Positions 25,646-33,252 of a stretch of 64,000 nucleotides of DNA are shown piece by piece. Within the stretch, counting starts at the first letter, position 1. Each line of letters begins with the position of its first letter. Origin of the DNA: Angelakisella sp. (GTDB lineage: Bacteria > Bacillota > Clostridia > Oscillospirales > Ruminococcaceae); the NCBI GenBank assembly GCA_020025195.1, contig JAHHSN010000006.1, positions 1-64,000 of the forward strand. Direction: 5' to 3'. The notes under the pieces were generated by a model that was given only the letters and a program-made list of their open reading frames with translations, was not told where the DNA came from and did not search any database. The position numbers were made by a program, and so were the translations under genes.

Positions 25646-26368
25646 TTGTTCAGTTGGACACCGGAAATGGTTCGGTTTATGGAGGACGCCTCCGAATATT
25701 GCAGTTATCATGAAACCTTAGCGAAGTGTATCGCGGACGAGATCCCCCAAAAGGGGACAATCTGTGATGCGGGCTGTGGGTTGGGGTACTTAAGCCTCGC
25801 CCTTGCGAAACGCTTTCCCTCGGTTACCGCGGTGGACTGCTCCCCGGAGGCGCTTGCGGTGCTGCGCCGCAAAATGGCGGAACGGGGCATTGGAAACATC
25901 ACTGTGCGGGAGGGAGATGCGGAGACGCTTTCGCCCGCTGAGCCCTACGACGCCATGGTGTTCTGTTTCTTTGGGAGTACCGAGGAAATTTTGCGAATTG
26001 GCGCGCGGCAGTGCCGGGGCAAGGTGATTGTCTTTAAGAAAAACTGGGATGAGCACCGCTTTACCATTCGCCGCACGCGCTTGGGACACGAGACCTTCTC
26101 CATCATGAAGGAAAAGCTGGAGAAGCTCGGGATTCCCTATGAGGCCAGAACATTTGAAACCGAAATGGGACAGCCGTTCAGAAATTTTGAAGATGCAGTC
26201 CGCTTCTTTAAGACCTATAACCGGGAAGCTCCCGGGGAGGTGACCCCGGAAGAAGTGGAAAAACGCCTGGTTCGGACCGATTCTCCGGAATTTCCCTTTT
26301 ATCTCCCGCAGGAAAAGCGGATGGGAATGTTTGTATTGGATCTGGGGGACTTCCCGGATACTATATAA
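25646..26368 (+). CDS. Class I SAM-dependent methyltransferase
   Basis: A 240-residue protein with a Rossmann methyltransferase core. Motif I is CDAGCGLGYLSLALA (residues ~38-52), with an acidic TAVDCSPEAL end to strand 2 and the motif IV region PYDAMVFCFFG. The C-terminal part is less conserved. It starts at TTG 25646, 8 bases after GGGAGA, and lies between the ATPase and binding-protein genes. It is therefore likely to act on the transported ligand, a chelator or a coenzyme. The substrate is not known. Confidence 0.82.
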   Translation: MFSWTPEMVRFMEDASEYCSYHETLAKCIADEIPQKGTICDAGCGLGYLSLALAKRFPSVTAVDCSPEALAVLRRKMAERGIGNITVREGDAETLSPAEPYDAMVFCFFGSTEEILRIGARQCRGKVIVFKKNWDEHRFTIRRTRLGHETFSIMKEKLEKLGIPYEARTFETEMGQPFRNFEDAVRFFKTYNREAPGEVTPEEVEKRLVRTDSPEFPFYLPQEKRMGMFVLDLGDFPDTI

Positions 26369-26398
26369 TTATTATTATCATCAGGAGGAACAAACGAC

Positions 26399-27478
26399 AT
26401 GAAAAAATGGATTAGTATGCTGCTTGCGGTCATGATGATTGTGACCGCCGTGTTCACCGGCTGCGGAGAACAGCCGGCGCCGCCCCCCGAGGAGCCGCAG
26501 ACCCGCACGTTTGTGGATTCGCTCGGCCGTGAGGTGACGCTGCCTCAGGAGCTCAAGAAGATCGCGATTTCCGGCCCTCTGGCGCAGATCGTTCTCTTTG
26601 CCATTGCCCCCGACATGATGGTCGGCATTGCCAATGAGTGGGATGATTCCGCCAAGCAATTCCTCGCGACGGAATATTATGAGCTTCCGATCCTTGGCCA
26701 GCTCTATGGCGGCAAGGGAGAACTCAATCTGGAGACCCTGCTTTCCAGCGGCGCCGAGGTCGTCATTGACGTCGGTGAGCCCAAGAAGGATGCCAAGACC
26801 GAACTTGATGCCCTGCAGGAGCAGACCAAGCTGCCCTTTGTTCACATCACCTGCACCACCGAGACGATGGGCGAGTGCTACCGTATGCTGGGTGAACTGC
26901 TCGGCCGTCCCGAAAAGGGCGAGGAGCTTGCCACCTATTGCGAAGGGATCTATAACAAGACCAAGGAGCTGGCCGGCAAGGTAGAAAAGACGAACCTTCT
27001 GTACTGTGTAGGCAAGGAAGGCCACAACGTCCTCGCCAAGGGCTCCTTCCATTCTGAGATCATCGACCTGCTCTCCAACAACCTTGCGGTAGTGGATTCT
27101 CCCTCCTCCCGCGGCACCGGTAACGAAGTCGATATGGAGCAGATCCTCAAATGGAACCCCGATGTCATCATCTTTGCGCCCAACAGCATCTATTCCACCG
27201 TGGCAGATGATCCCACCTGGCAGAAGGTGAAGGCGATTGCCGACGGAAAATATTATGAAGTCCCCATGGGCCCTTACAACTGGATGGGCTTCCCGCCCTC
27301 TGTACAGCGCCTGCTTGGCATGATGTGGCTCTCGGAGCTTCTCTATCCCGAGGAGTCGGACTTCGATCTCTACAAGGAGGTTTCCCACTACTTCGATCTG
27401 TTCTACCATTGTGAGATCAGTGAGGACACCTTTAATGAGATGATGGCAAATTCCATCGGCAAACTGGAGGTTAAGTAA
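26399..27478 (+). CDS. ABC transporter substrate-binding lipoprotein (TroA-like)
   Basis: A 359-residue exported lipoprotein. The signal peptide ends at the lipobox VFTGC. After a Pro/Glu linker the TFVDSLGREVTLPQELKKIA segment opens a cluster A-II/III helical-backbone binding protein fold (FecB/BtuF-like). Later DVGEPKK, WNPDVIIFAPNSIY and GPYNWMGFPPSVQRLLGMMWL are typical. The last resembles the W-x-x-PS region of MolA/BtuF-like proteins that bind oxyanions or chelates. It captures the ligand for the FecCD permease. Confidence 0.88.
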   Translation: MKKWISMLLAVMMIVTAVFTGCGEQPAPPPEEPQTRTFVDSLGREVTLPQELKKIAISGPLAQIVLFAIAPDMMVGIANEWDDSAKQFLATEYYELPILGQLYGGKGELNLETLLSSGAEVVIDVGEPKKDAKTELDALQEQTKLPFVHITCTTETMGECYRMLGELLGRPEKGEELATYCEGIYNKTKELAGKVEKTNLLYCVGKEGHNVLAKGSFHSEIIDLLSNNLAVVDSPSSRGTGNEVDMEQILKWNPDVIIFAPNSIYSTVADDPTWQKVKAIADGKYYEVPMGPYNWMGFPPSVQRLLGMMWLSELLYPEESDFDLYKEVSHYFDLFYHCEISEDTFNEMMANSIGKLEVK

Positions 27479-27515
27479 GCGTTAGGCTGTCATTTGGGGA
27501 AGGAGAAGGAAAACC

Positions 27516-28286
27516 GTGGCGGAACAGGAAGTCAAGGTTCAGTCCATCAATAAAGCGGTACGGATTTTAGAGATCATGGCGGGGAAGAAGTGCCCCATGG
27601 CGCTGGGGGAGCTTGCCGAACAGAGCGGCTTCCCGAAAAGTACCCTGCACGGTCTTGTCAGCTCTCTTAGGGAGCGGGGTCTTGTGGAGCAGTCACCTCT
27701 GGACGGGAAATACAGTCTGGGGCTCCATCTCTTTGAACTGGGCTGTGCCGTGACCGAAACATGGGACGTCACCTCCATCGCAAAGCCCTATCTGCAGAAT
27801 ATCGCGCAGCGCATCGGGGAAACGGCGTTCATCGCCGTGCGGGACCGGGACGATACCCTCATTCTCGATCAGGTGGAGGCCAACAACCCTTTAAGGGTGG
27901 CGGTCTCCTCCGGTACCCGGATGCCGCTGCACGCCACCTCGCAGGGCAAGCTGTTCTTGGCCTACCATGAGGAGCCGCTCCTGCGCCATGCGGTGAAAAA
28001 CGGACTATCCGCATTCACTCCGCACACCCTCACCACCGAGGAGGCCCTCCGCACGGAGTGTGCCCATGTGCGTGAACAGGGTGTCGCCGTGGAAGACGGA
28101 GAGTACCGCATTGGACTGCGGGCGGTCTCGGCCCCGGTCTTTGAGGCGTCCGGCGAGATGACCTACGCGCTCGGCGTGGTGGGAATGTTCCGGCGGGTTC
28201 AGTCGGATGAATTCCAGAACGCTGTGCAGCTGGTGACCGAGGCGGCGGCCTGTATTTCCCGTGCGCTGGGCTATCACCAGAGCTGA
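27516..28286 (+). CDS. IclR family transcriptional regulator
   Basis: A 256-residue regulator. The N-terminal winged helix (SINKAVRILEIMAGKKCPMAL, then SGFPKSTLHGLVSSLRERG) reads DNA. The C-terminal GAF-like effector domain shows MPLHATSQGKLFLAY and GVAVEDGEYRIGLRAVSAPV, standard IclR phrases. It starts at GTG 27516 after GGAGAAGGA. Its place behind the ABC operon suggests it controls that operon, perhaps through the dyad at 23636; this is inference. Confidence 0.92.
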   Translation: MAEQEVKVQSINKAVRILEIMAGKKCPMALGELAEQSGFPKSTLHGLVSSLRERGLVEQSPLDGKYSLGLHLFELGCAVTETWDVTSIAKPYLQNIAQRIGETAFIAVRDRDDTLILDQVEANNPLRVAVSSGTRMPLHATSQGKLFLAYHEEPLLRHAVKNGLSAFTPHTLTTEEALRTECAHVREQGVAVEDGEYRIGLRAVSAPVFEASGEMTYALGVVGMFRRVQSDEFQNAVQLVTEAAACISRALGYHQS

Positions 28287-28300
28287 GAGAAACAAAGAAA

Positions 28301-28345
28301 AGTCCCCCGAAAGAGCTTTTTCCAGGCTCTCTCGGGGGCTTTTTG
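28301..28345. terminator. Strong bidirectional terminator
   Basis: GTCCCCCGA/TCGGGGGC and GAGC/GCTC arms with a central loop, T5 on the plus side. It separates the IclR gene from a minus-strand pair. Confidence 0.8.
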
Positions 28346-28352
28346 GCTGTTT

Positions 28353-29456
28353 TCAGAAGTTTTTGTCCCGGATGTTGTCATCAAGGAGAACCAGCCGGGC
28401 GGGGAAGCCGTCGGCACCGTATTCCACCCGCCAGCACTCCTGCGGGGACTCCCACGGGGCCGTGGCGTAGAGAAGCTCGCCGTCGGTCGTAAAGTCATGA
28501 AGCTCGGAAGCGGTCTTCCGGTCGGCGGGGAGCGCGCGGCTCTCCCCGGTGAGGAGGGAGAGTACGGCGAGGCCGTCAGAGCTGGGATAGAAGAGATAGT
28601 CCCCCACGACGTTTTGGAAGATCGAGCCGTAATAGGATGACTCAATGGGGAAGAAGTGCTCGCCCTGAGGGGTAAAGACCGCGATAAAGCGGCTGTCTTC
28701 TTCGGTTTCGCCCAGCAGCAGGAGCTGCTCGCCGGGGGTAAAGTGAACATCCCGCGCAAACCAGCAGCCCTCCGGCAGGAGCGAAACGCCGTTTTCCCGC
28801 AGGTCAAGGCGGGAAGCCGCGTGCGGGTCCTCCGGGAACAGGGGAACCAGCTCAAGCCGGCGCTCCCCCAAGGCAAAGCGGGTCTCGGTCTTGGGGGGAT
28901 CGAAGATGGAGTGCGGCGGGGCAGGCTCCCGCAGAAGCTCTCCCGTTCTGCCGTCCAGCAGAAACTCTGTCTGGGTCCCGTCCCCCCGGTGAGCGGTCGC
29001 GTAGACCGACCCGTCGGGCAGGAGCCGGAGGTCGGCAAGATGCGTCCAGCCGTCTGCCTTCAGGAGCAGCTGTTTTTTGCGGCTCCCGTGCGGCCGGACC
29101 GAGAGACGGTTCCCGTGGGTATAATAGACTCCGTAGTCATTGACCTCCCACCAGTCGGTCCCGAAGGCGCCGAGGATCTTTTGGGAACGGCCGAAGCCCT
29201 CATGGGCATAGACGCCCCGGTGCGGCTCGTAATAATAATAGACGCCGTCCACGATGGTGCCGATATTGCTGCTGCATCCCGCCCCCTGAAGCAGAAAAGG
29301 CAGAAGGTTCGCTCCGCAGAATATCACCAGAAGGGCCGCCGCCGCGATGACGGCCGTCCGGAGTCCATGGCGGGCGCTCCCTTTTTTCTTTTCGGCTTCT
29401 TCAATGTAGCGCGGGTCAATGAGAGAGAGTTTATCCAGCAGTTCCTGTCCTCTCAT
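28353..29456 (-). CDS. Membrane-anchored protein paired with a sigma factor
   Basis: A 367-residue protein with a ~35-residue cytosolic N-terminus, one membrane segment (about 34-52, AVIAAAALLVIFCGANLLPF) and a large outside domain rich in short beta-strand repeats. These include VDGVYYYYEP, DYGVYYTHGN and VVGDYLFYPSS and suggest a beta-propeller. I do not recognise the family. Its gene overlaps the upstream sigma factor by four bases. Such partners are often anti-sigma or sensor proteins, so the external domain may sense a signal (inference). Confidence 0.6.
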   Translation of the reverse strand: MRGQELLDKLSLIDPRYIEEAEKKKGSARHGLRTAVIAAAALLVIFCGANLLPFLLQGAGCSSNIGTIVDGVYYYYEPHRGVYAHEGFGRSQKILGAFGTDWWEVNDYGVYYTHGNRLSVRPHGSRKKQLLLKADGWTHLADLRLLPDGSVYATAHRGDGTQTEFLLDGRTGELLREPAPPHSIFDPPKTETRFALGERRLELVPLFPEDPHAASRLDLRENGVSLLPEGCWFARDVHFTPGEQLLLLGETEEDSRFIAVFTPQGEHFFPIESSYYGSIFQNVVGDYLFYPSSDGLAVLSLLTGESRALPADRKTASELHDFTTDGELLYATAPWESPQECWRVEYGADGFPARLVLLDDNIRDKNF

Positions 29457-30013
29457 ACCGTGATCCCCTCCTTTATGAGATGCTCCCGCAGGGCCGCCCG
29501 AAGGCGAAAGAGTGCCGTTTTAATGGCGGCCTCGGAGCGCCCGGTGCGGCGGGCCAGCGCTTCGATGGAGTCGCAGTACCAGTACCGCCGCAGAAAAAGC
29601 ACCCGCTTTTCGGCGGAAAGACCGGCGAGAAAGCCGTCCAGCACCTCCGAGAGCGCTAAATCATCCAGCCGGCAGGCGGAGTCATCCGGGGCGGGGAGAC
29701 ATTCCTCCAGCTCCTTCCCCAGAGAGAGGATGGGAGCGGAGCGCTTTAAGCGGTGGTTCGCCCGGCAGCGGTCCAGGGAAAGATGCCGGGTGATGCGGGC
29801 AAGAAAAGCATAGAGATAGTCCCAGGGCTCATGCGGCGGGATGGAATCCCACGCGCGGAGATAGGTGTCGTTTTCACATTCCTCAGCGGTCTCCCGCTCC
29901 TCTACGATGCCGTAGGAAAGGGAACGAAGACGGCGGCCGTATTTTGACGCGGTTTCACGGATGGCACGCTCCTCTCGTGCGAGATAGAGTGTGACGATGG
30001 TCTTGTCCTCCAA
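29453..30013 (-). CDS. RNA polymerase sigma-70 family factor (ECF-like)
   Basis: A 186-residue protein. Region 2 is seen in IRETASKYGRRLRSLSYGIV followed by ENDTYLRAWDSIPPHEPWDYLYAFLARITRH. Region 4 is the C-terminal EVLDGFLAGLSAEKRVLFLRR and TGRSEAAIKTALFRLRAALREH helix-turn-helix. I took TTG 30013, with a perfect AAAGGAGGG eight bases upstream, instead of a 39-codon longer reading. It is coupled (ATGA overlap) to a membrane protein that may be its regulator. Confidence 0.87.
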   Translation of the reverse strand: MEDKTIVTLYLAREERAIRETASKYGRRLRSLSYGIVEERETAEECENDTYLRAWDSIPPHEPWDYLYAFLARITRHLSLDRCRANHRLKRSAPILSLGKELEECLPAPDDSACRLDDLALSEVLDGFLAGLSAEKRVLFLRRYWYCDSIEALARRTGRSEAAIKTALFRLRAALREHLIKEGITV

Positions 30014-30171
30014 GAATAGCCCTCCTTTCCAGGTGTTCTTACCCTTATAAGCGCCGCTTGGGAGCGAGAGGTTACAGGGCGGGGAAAATTTCTTTTTTTC
30101 AGTATAGCAGAGCCCGGCTGCGCTTTCCACCCAGAACGGAACAAAGTCACAGAACCCGGCGGGCCAAACGG

Positions 30172-30177
30172 ATATAA
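30172..30177 (+). promoter_or_regulatory. Probable -10 box of the DUF6132 gene
   Basis: TATAAT inside the near-palindrome GGATATAATTATACC; no good -35 box is visible. Confidence 0.4.
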
Positions 30178-30208
30178 TTATACCAAAAGCTCAAAGGAGG
30201 AATTCCGC

Positions 30209-30445
30209 ATGAAACGGAAAATCCAAAACTCAAGGGCGCTGCGCTATCTCCTCACAGGCCTACTCACCGCGCTGGGCGCCCTCGGCGGCTACCTTTATTA
30301 CAGCCGGATCGGCTGTGTCAATGGTGCCTGTCCCATTACCGGGAATCCTGTTATATCCACCCTCTACGGCGGCATCATCGGGCTTTTGCTCGCCGGTATC
30401 TTTGTCCCCGGGAAAAAGAAAAAGGAGCTCCCGCCGGAGGAGTAA
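30209..30445 (+). CDS. DUF6132 family small membrane protein
   Basis: A 78-residue protein with two membrane helices. The connecting sequence YYSRIGCVNGACPITGNPVIS is the mark of the DUF6132 family, with two conserved cysteines and CPITxNP. A basic tail follows. The function is unknown. It has an AAAGGAGGAA site and a terminator just after. It is the last host gene before the prophage. Confidence 0.8.
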   Translation: MKRKIQNSRALRYLLTGLLTALGALGGYLYYSRIGCVNGACPITGNPVISTLYGGIIGLLLAGIFVPGKKKKELPPEE

Positions 30446-30460
30446 AATAAGGAAGAACAT

Positions 30461-30493
30461 AAAAAAGAGCCACGGAGGACCGCGGCTCTTTTT
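30461..30493 (+). terminator. Terminator before the prophage
   Basis: AAAGAGCCACGG and CCGCGGCTCTTT arms, then T-run; 16 bases past the DUF6132 stop. Confidence 0.85.
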
Positions 30494-30518
30494 GCATCTG
30501 CCGAGGGGCAGCGCCCCC

Positions 30519-30597
30519 CCGAAAACCCGCATAAACAAAGAAAAACCCCGCATTTCTGCGAGGTTTTATTTGGCGGAGATGGAGAGATTTGAACTCT
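30519..30597. repeat. Left attachment site (79-bp direct repeat)
   Basis: Identical to 60323-60401. It holds the last ~27 bases of the tRNA-Ser gene (T-arm and acceptor 3' side, CCA), the tRNA terminator hairpin and about 20 further bases. The tRNA 5' part is missing here, so this is the non-functional copy. Confidence 0.93.
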
Positions 30598-30605
30598 TAT
30601 AGAGT

Positions 30606-30642
30606 CCGCATAAACAAAGGCTTTCTGGAATTTTTACGAAAT
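30606..30642. promoter_or_regulatory. Left integrase-arm region
   Basis: Just inside attL are a second copy of the 14-mer CCGCATAAACAAAG (30606-30619; first copy 30527-30540, exactly 79 bases earlier) and TTTTACGAAAT (30632-30642). The latter matches the tandem TTTTACGAAAC repeats beside attR. They are candidate arm-type integrase sites. Confidence 0.5.
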
Positions 30643-30644
30643 TT

Positions 30645-31763
30645 TTAAGGCGAACTATTTATTTTGGCTCTTGCGGCCTCAATGGCTTCTTCCCTGATGT
30701 GGGTATAGATTTCCGTTGTTCCATAGTCGGTATGCCCCATCATTTCCTGCACGGTCAGTTTGTCTATTCCGGCTTCATAGCATTTTGTCGCATAGTAGTG
30801 CCGGAGCTGATGCAGGGTGACATCGGGCAGAAAATAAATACTGCCGGTTACATCCCTCTCAAAATGCCCCATTCCGTGGCGCTCACAGAAACTGCGCCAT
30901 CCTTTTTGTACGGAGTAGTCCGATAGAATTTCCCCATTAGAGGAAAAAATATAATCTCTCGGCTTCCCCTCTTTCATCTTTTCTGCCACACAGTCCGGCA
31001 GGACTACGGTTCGTAATCCTGCGGAAGTTTTTGGCTCTTTAATGTGCGGGTTGCTCCCGATATAATAAACGGATTTTGCCACAGTAATGGTCTTATCTTT
31101 GATATCCTTATATTGTAAAGCCAACGCTTCCCCTTTTCGGAGGCCGGTGTTCATGATGAAATAGCCGAGCCATGAGAACAGATCTTCATTCCAATACTGC
31201 CGGATGGTCTCCGCCTGTTCCTCGGTGGCCGCTTGCCGGATCACCTTTTTTGCCCCTGTGTTCCGATAATTGAAGGTTGCCGGATTGCTTTTGATCGCCC
31301 CATCGAGGACGGCGAGGTCAAGAACCTGTGAGATCATCGACCGATGGGTATTAACTGTTTTGCTTGCGTACTTCTTGCAGCGCGCATCGAGGAACCGTTT
31401 TATCTCCAGAGCGGAAATTTCGCCCACAGGAGACTCCCCAAAATGATCGACACAACGTTTCAGCGCGGGGCGATAAACCTTTACACTGTTGAATTCCAGG
31501 CTGTCAAACGATTCCTCAAACAAGTCTGCATAGTAGCTGAATGTTTTAGTTTTCCCGGCTTCTCCCTCGGCGGCAAACTCCGCAATTTTCTTATTCAGCT
31601 CTCTGGCCGTTTTGGCGTAAAACGTTTTGCGCTTTCCGTTCAATGTAATGCTTTTCTCAAGCAGCCCGTCTTTTCGGCGTTTGGGATCGTTCTGCTTTGC
31701 CCCGCAGTGCAGACAGAACTTGCTTTCATCGGGGATTTCTTTTTTGCATTTTCTGCACTTCAT
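30645..31763 (-). CDS. int: Tyrosine-type site-specific integrase with N-terminal zinc ribbon
   Basis: A 372-residue tyrosine recombinase. It opens with a zinc ribbon (MKCRKCKKEI, then FCLHCGAK; two CxxC pairs), an unusual extra. An arm-binding domain, a core-binding SAM-like domain (about 75-165) and the catalytic domain follow. The catalytic residues are R in TGLRKGEALAL, H and R in LHQLRHYYAT, H in MMGHTDYG and the nucleophile Y in TTEIYTHI. Its 3' end is 47 bases from attL. It inserts and excises the phage at the tRNA-Ser gene. The AAAGGAG site is good. Confidence 0.95.
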   Translation of the reverse strand: MKCRKCKKEIPDESKFCLHCGAKQNDPKRRKDGLLEKSITLNGKRKTFYAKTARELNKKIAEFAAEGEAGKTKTFSYYADLFEESFDSLEFNSVKVYRPALKRCVDHFGESPVGEISALEIKRFLDARCKKYASKTVNTHRSMISQVLDLAVLDGAIKSNPATFNYRNTGAKKVIRQAATEEQAETIRQYWNEDLFSWLGYFIMNTGLRKGEALALQYKDIKDKTITVAKSVYYIGSNPHIKEPKTSAGLRTVVLPDCVAEKMKEGKPRDYIFSSNGEILSDYSVQKGWRSFCERHGMGHFERDVTGSIYFLPDVTLHQLRHYYATKCYEAGIDKLTVQEMMGHTDYGTTEIYTHIREEAIEAARAKINSSP

Positions 31764-31845
31764 TGAAAACGCTCCTTTACTATCGTATCACTTTGCCTGT
31801 CCTGCAAAAAGGACTTATCATAAGGTACGATAATGAATAGGGAAA
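31764..31845 (-). promoter_or_regulatory. Leader region of the integrase gene
   Basis: A possible promoter on the minus strand (TTGCAG, 17 bases, GATAGT) overlaps a small GTCC/GGAC hairpin. ATCGTA and TACGAT inverted arms bracket it. Confidence 0.35.
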
Positions 31846-32302
31846 TTACTTAGAAAACTTACTGAAAACATAGGTCGATAGGAAACTAAAGATTGGGGTC
31901 AGGCCGTAACAAGCACAGGAGGCGATGCACAGATTGAAGTAAAAGCTCCCGCCTATTGTTGCCTCGGCCACGAAGTAAAAGGCAACAGTGCAAATTGCGT
32001 CAGTGAAGCGTTTTGATAAGAGTTCAATCACCGTGGAGACCAGCACAATGGATCCGACCACATACAGGAAACCATTCCCCCAACCCCATTTGGGAGAGAA
32101 GAAAGCGAGAACGCTCGCTTGCCACCCACAAAAGAATCGAAAAGATAAGCATCGCCCCGTGTGCAGCCCCTTTTTTGCGCTTTCTTTCCTGCTCATACAA
32201 ATAATTTTCATATGAGCTGTCGATGGCGCTTTCTGCGGCCTTTTCCGCAACACTTTCATCAATCATCCGCTGGACTTCCGGTGAAAACTTTTTACTCATC
32301 AT
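31846..32302 (-). pseudogene. Frameshifted small membrane protein gene
   Basis: Two overlapping minus-strand frames together make one plausible protein of about 150 residues. The 5' frame (from ATG 32302) gives a soluble N-terminus with SKKFSPEVQRMIDESVAEK, then the start of a membrane helix (HGAMLIFSILLWVA). The 3' frame (to 31846) gives SVLAFFSPKWGWGNGFLYVV and two or three more helices. The shift lies near 32105-32125. It may be a real mutation, a sequencing error or programmed. The motif KFSPEVQxMIDExVAE recurs in the giant protein at 54030-60209. The function is unknown. Confidence 0.6.
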
Positions 32303-32370
32303 TAACCTTTCTTTCGTTTAATTGCACTACAAACAGATAATATTTTCTAGAAATATTTAGCATTTTTTGC

Positions 32371-32399
32371 TTGATATTTGTAAAATATTGTGATACGTT
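32371..32399 (+). promoter_or_regulatory. Weak promoter candidate
   Basis: TTGATA, 17-base spacer, TACGTT; AT-rich surroundings, 40 bases before the 33-codon ORF. Confidence 0.35.
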
Positions 32400-32438
32400 G
32401 GGATTGTAGGAAGCAAATGGAAAAGAGAGGAGGAAATA

Positions 32439-32540
32439 ATGCAAAGTAAAGCGATCGAATTGCTATTACGCATGACGGAAGAACAATTACAGGAGGCAAT
32501 CATGAAATTAAAACAGTTAGCTCAAGAGCCCTCAGATTGA
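32439..32540 (+). CDS. Small 33-residue phage protein
   Basis: A short ORF with an excellent AGAGAGGAGGAAATA ribosome site, beginning MQSKAIELLLRMTEEQLQEA. It is predicted to be one amphipathic helix. It runs toward the repressor gene and its stop lies inside a hairpin that could end both. I do not recognise it. Its promoter, ribosome site and terminator together argue that it is real. Confidence 0.5.
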   Translation: MQSKAIELLLRMTEEQLQEAIMKLKQLAQEPSD

Positions 32541-32550
32541 GGACTCTTAT
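32524..32550 (+). terminator. Terminator-like hairpin between the 33-codon ORF and the repressor
   Basis: AAGAGCCCTCA, GAT, TGAGGACTCTT with one mismatch, then ATTTATT. Confidence 0.5.
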
Positions 32551-32874
32551 TTATTCCCCCAGAATAGCCTTCAAAATGCGGATCGCTTCATCCTGTTTCC
32601 CTTCTGGGAGGGAATTAAACAGGGCAAGCAGCTCCGCTCTTTTTTTGTCTGATTCTGATTCTGAATCTTCCCATCCCATAAGATAGGCCGGGGTTGTGTG
32701 AAGTGCTTCCGAAAGTTTGGCTATCTTGTCTCTCCTCATATTAGAGATCGCCCCGGTTTCCCATTTTCGCACAGTGCTTTTCCCTACTCCGACATAGTCA
32801 CCGACCTCTTCCAGAGTAAGGCCAAGCTGAGAACGGAGTAATTTTATCTTCTTAGCCATTTCATCTTGTGGCAT
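32551..32874 (-). CDS. Phage repressor, XRE/Cro-CI type
   Basis: A 107-residue protein. The helix-turn-helix covers LRSQLGLTLEEVGDYVGVGK followed by STVRKWETGAISN, and an acidic C-terminal part (EDSESESDKKRAELLALF) may mediate dimerisation. There is no LexA-type peptidase domain, so induction would not be by self-cleavage. It is transcribed away from the early operon from a divergent region with three or four GTGTC operators. The ribosome site GGGAGGTG is strong. It is the likely lysogeny repressor. Confidence 0.87.
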   Translation of the reverse strand: MPQDEMAKKIKLLRSQLGLTLEEVGDYVGVGKSTVRKWETGAISNMRRDKIAKLSEALHTTPAYLMGWEDSESESDKKRAELLALFNSLPEGKQDEAIRILKAILGE

Positions 32875-32897
32875 TTGAACACCTCCCTTCGGCGCTA

Positions 32898-32926
32898 ATC
32901 ATAGCATAAATGTGTCGGCAAAGCAA
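32898..32926 (-). promoter_or_regulatory. Repressor promoter
   Basis: Minus strand TTGCTT, 17-base spacer, TATGAT. A degenerate operator GTGTC-N6-GCAAC (32912-32927) overlaps spacer and -35 box. Confidence 0.7.
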
Positions 32927-32976
32927 CATCAATTAAAAAATTTGAAATGAAACTGCCAAAAAAGGAGCATTCCCGC

Positions 32977-33005
32977 TTGACTTCGTGTGTCTTTTAAGAT
33001 ACAAT
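32977..33005 (+). promoter_or_regulatory. Early rightward promoter
   Basis: TTGACT, 17-base spacer, TACAAT. Operator O1 covers the spacer and -10 box. Confidence 0.8.
32987..33002. promoter_or_regulatory. Operator O1
   Basis: GTGTC-N6-GATAC, one mismatch from a perfect GTGTC-N6-GACAC dyad. Confidence 0.65.
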
Positions 33006-33009
33006 TAGA

Positions 33010-33025
33010 GTGTCCTCATGGACAC
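33010..33025. promoter_or_regulatory. Operator O2
   Basis: GTGTC-CTCATG-GACAC, perfect dyad just downstream of the early -10 box. Confidence 0.75.
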
Positions 33026-33048
33026 AAAGGAGAAAGGAGGGCGGATCC

Positions 33049-33249
33049 TTGAACGAGGCGTTGCTTGATTATCAGATGGCTGTTCACCATGTTGGTAAAT
33101 CGGAAATTTGCATGGAGCTTGGTATCACCCGGTCTACTTTTTATCGAAAGAGAAAAGGGATTTCCGAGTTTAACCAGAGCGAGATCCAGAAGATTATGAA
33201 ACTTCTTGGCCTTACCGCAGATGAAGCGGCGAATATTTTTTTTAACTAA
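33049..33249 (+). CDS. Cro-like small helix-turn-helix protein
   Basis: A 66-residue protein. The helix-turn-helix is VGKSEICMELGITRSTFYRK followed by RKGISEFNQSE. It starts at TTG 33049, eight bases after AAAGGAGG, and is the first gene of the rightward early operon. Operators lie before it (O1, O2) and after it (O3), the layout of a Cro-type switch. It may compete with the repressor for the same GTGTC sites. Confidence 0.78.
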   Translation: MNEALLDYQMAVHHVGKSEICMELGITRSTFYRKRKGISEFNQSEIQKIMKLLGLTADEAANIFFN

Positions 33250-33252
33250 ATT

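Noticed and set aside
30315..30602. 95-codon ORF running through the DUF6132 gene into attL
   Set aside because: It is a shadow frame across a terminator and the att core, with no ribosome site.
32340..32362. AT-rich palindrome around CTAG as an operator
   Set aside because: Only TTTCTAGAAA is truly symmetric; the rest is shifted by a base and no copy occurs at the promoters.
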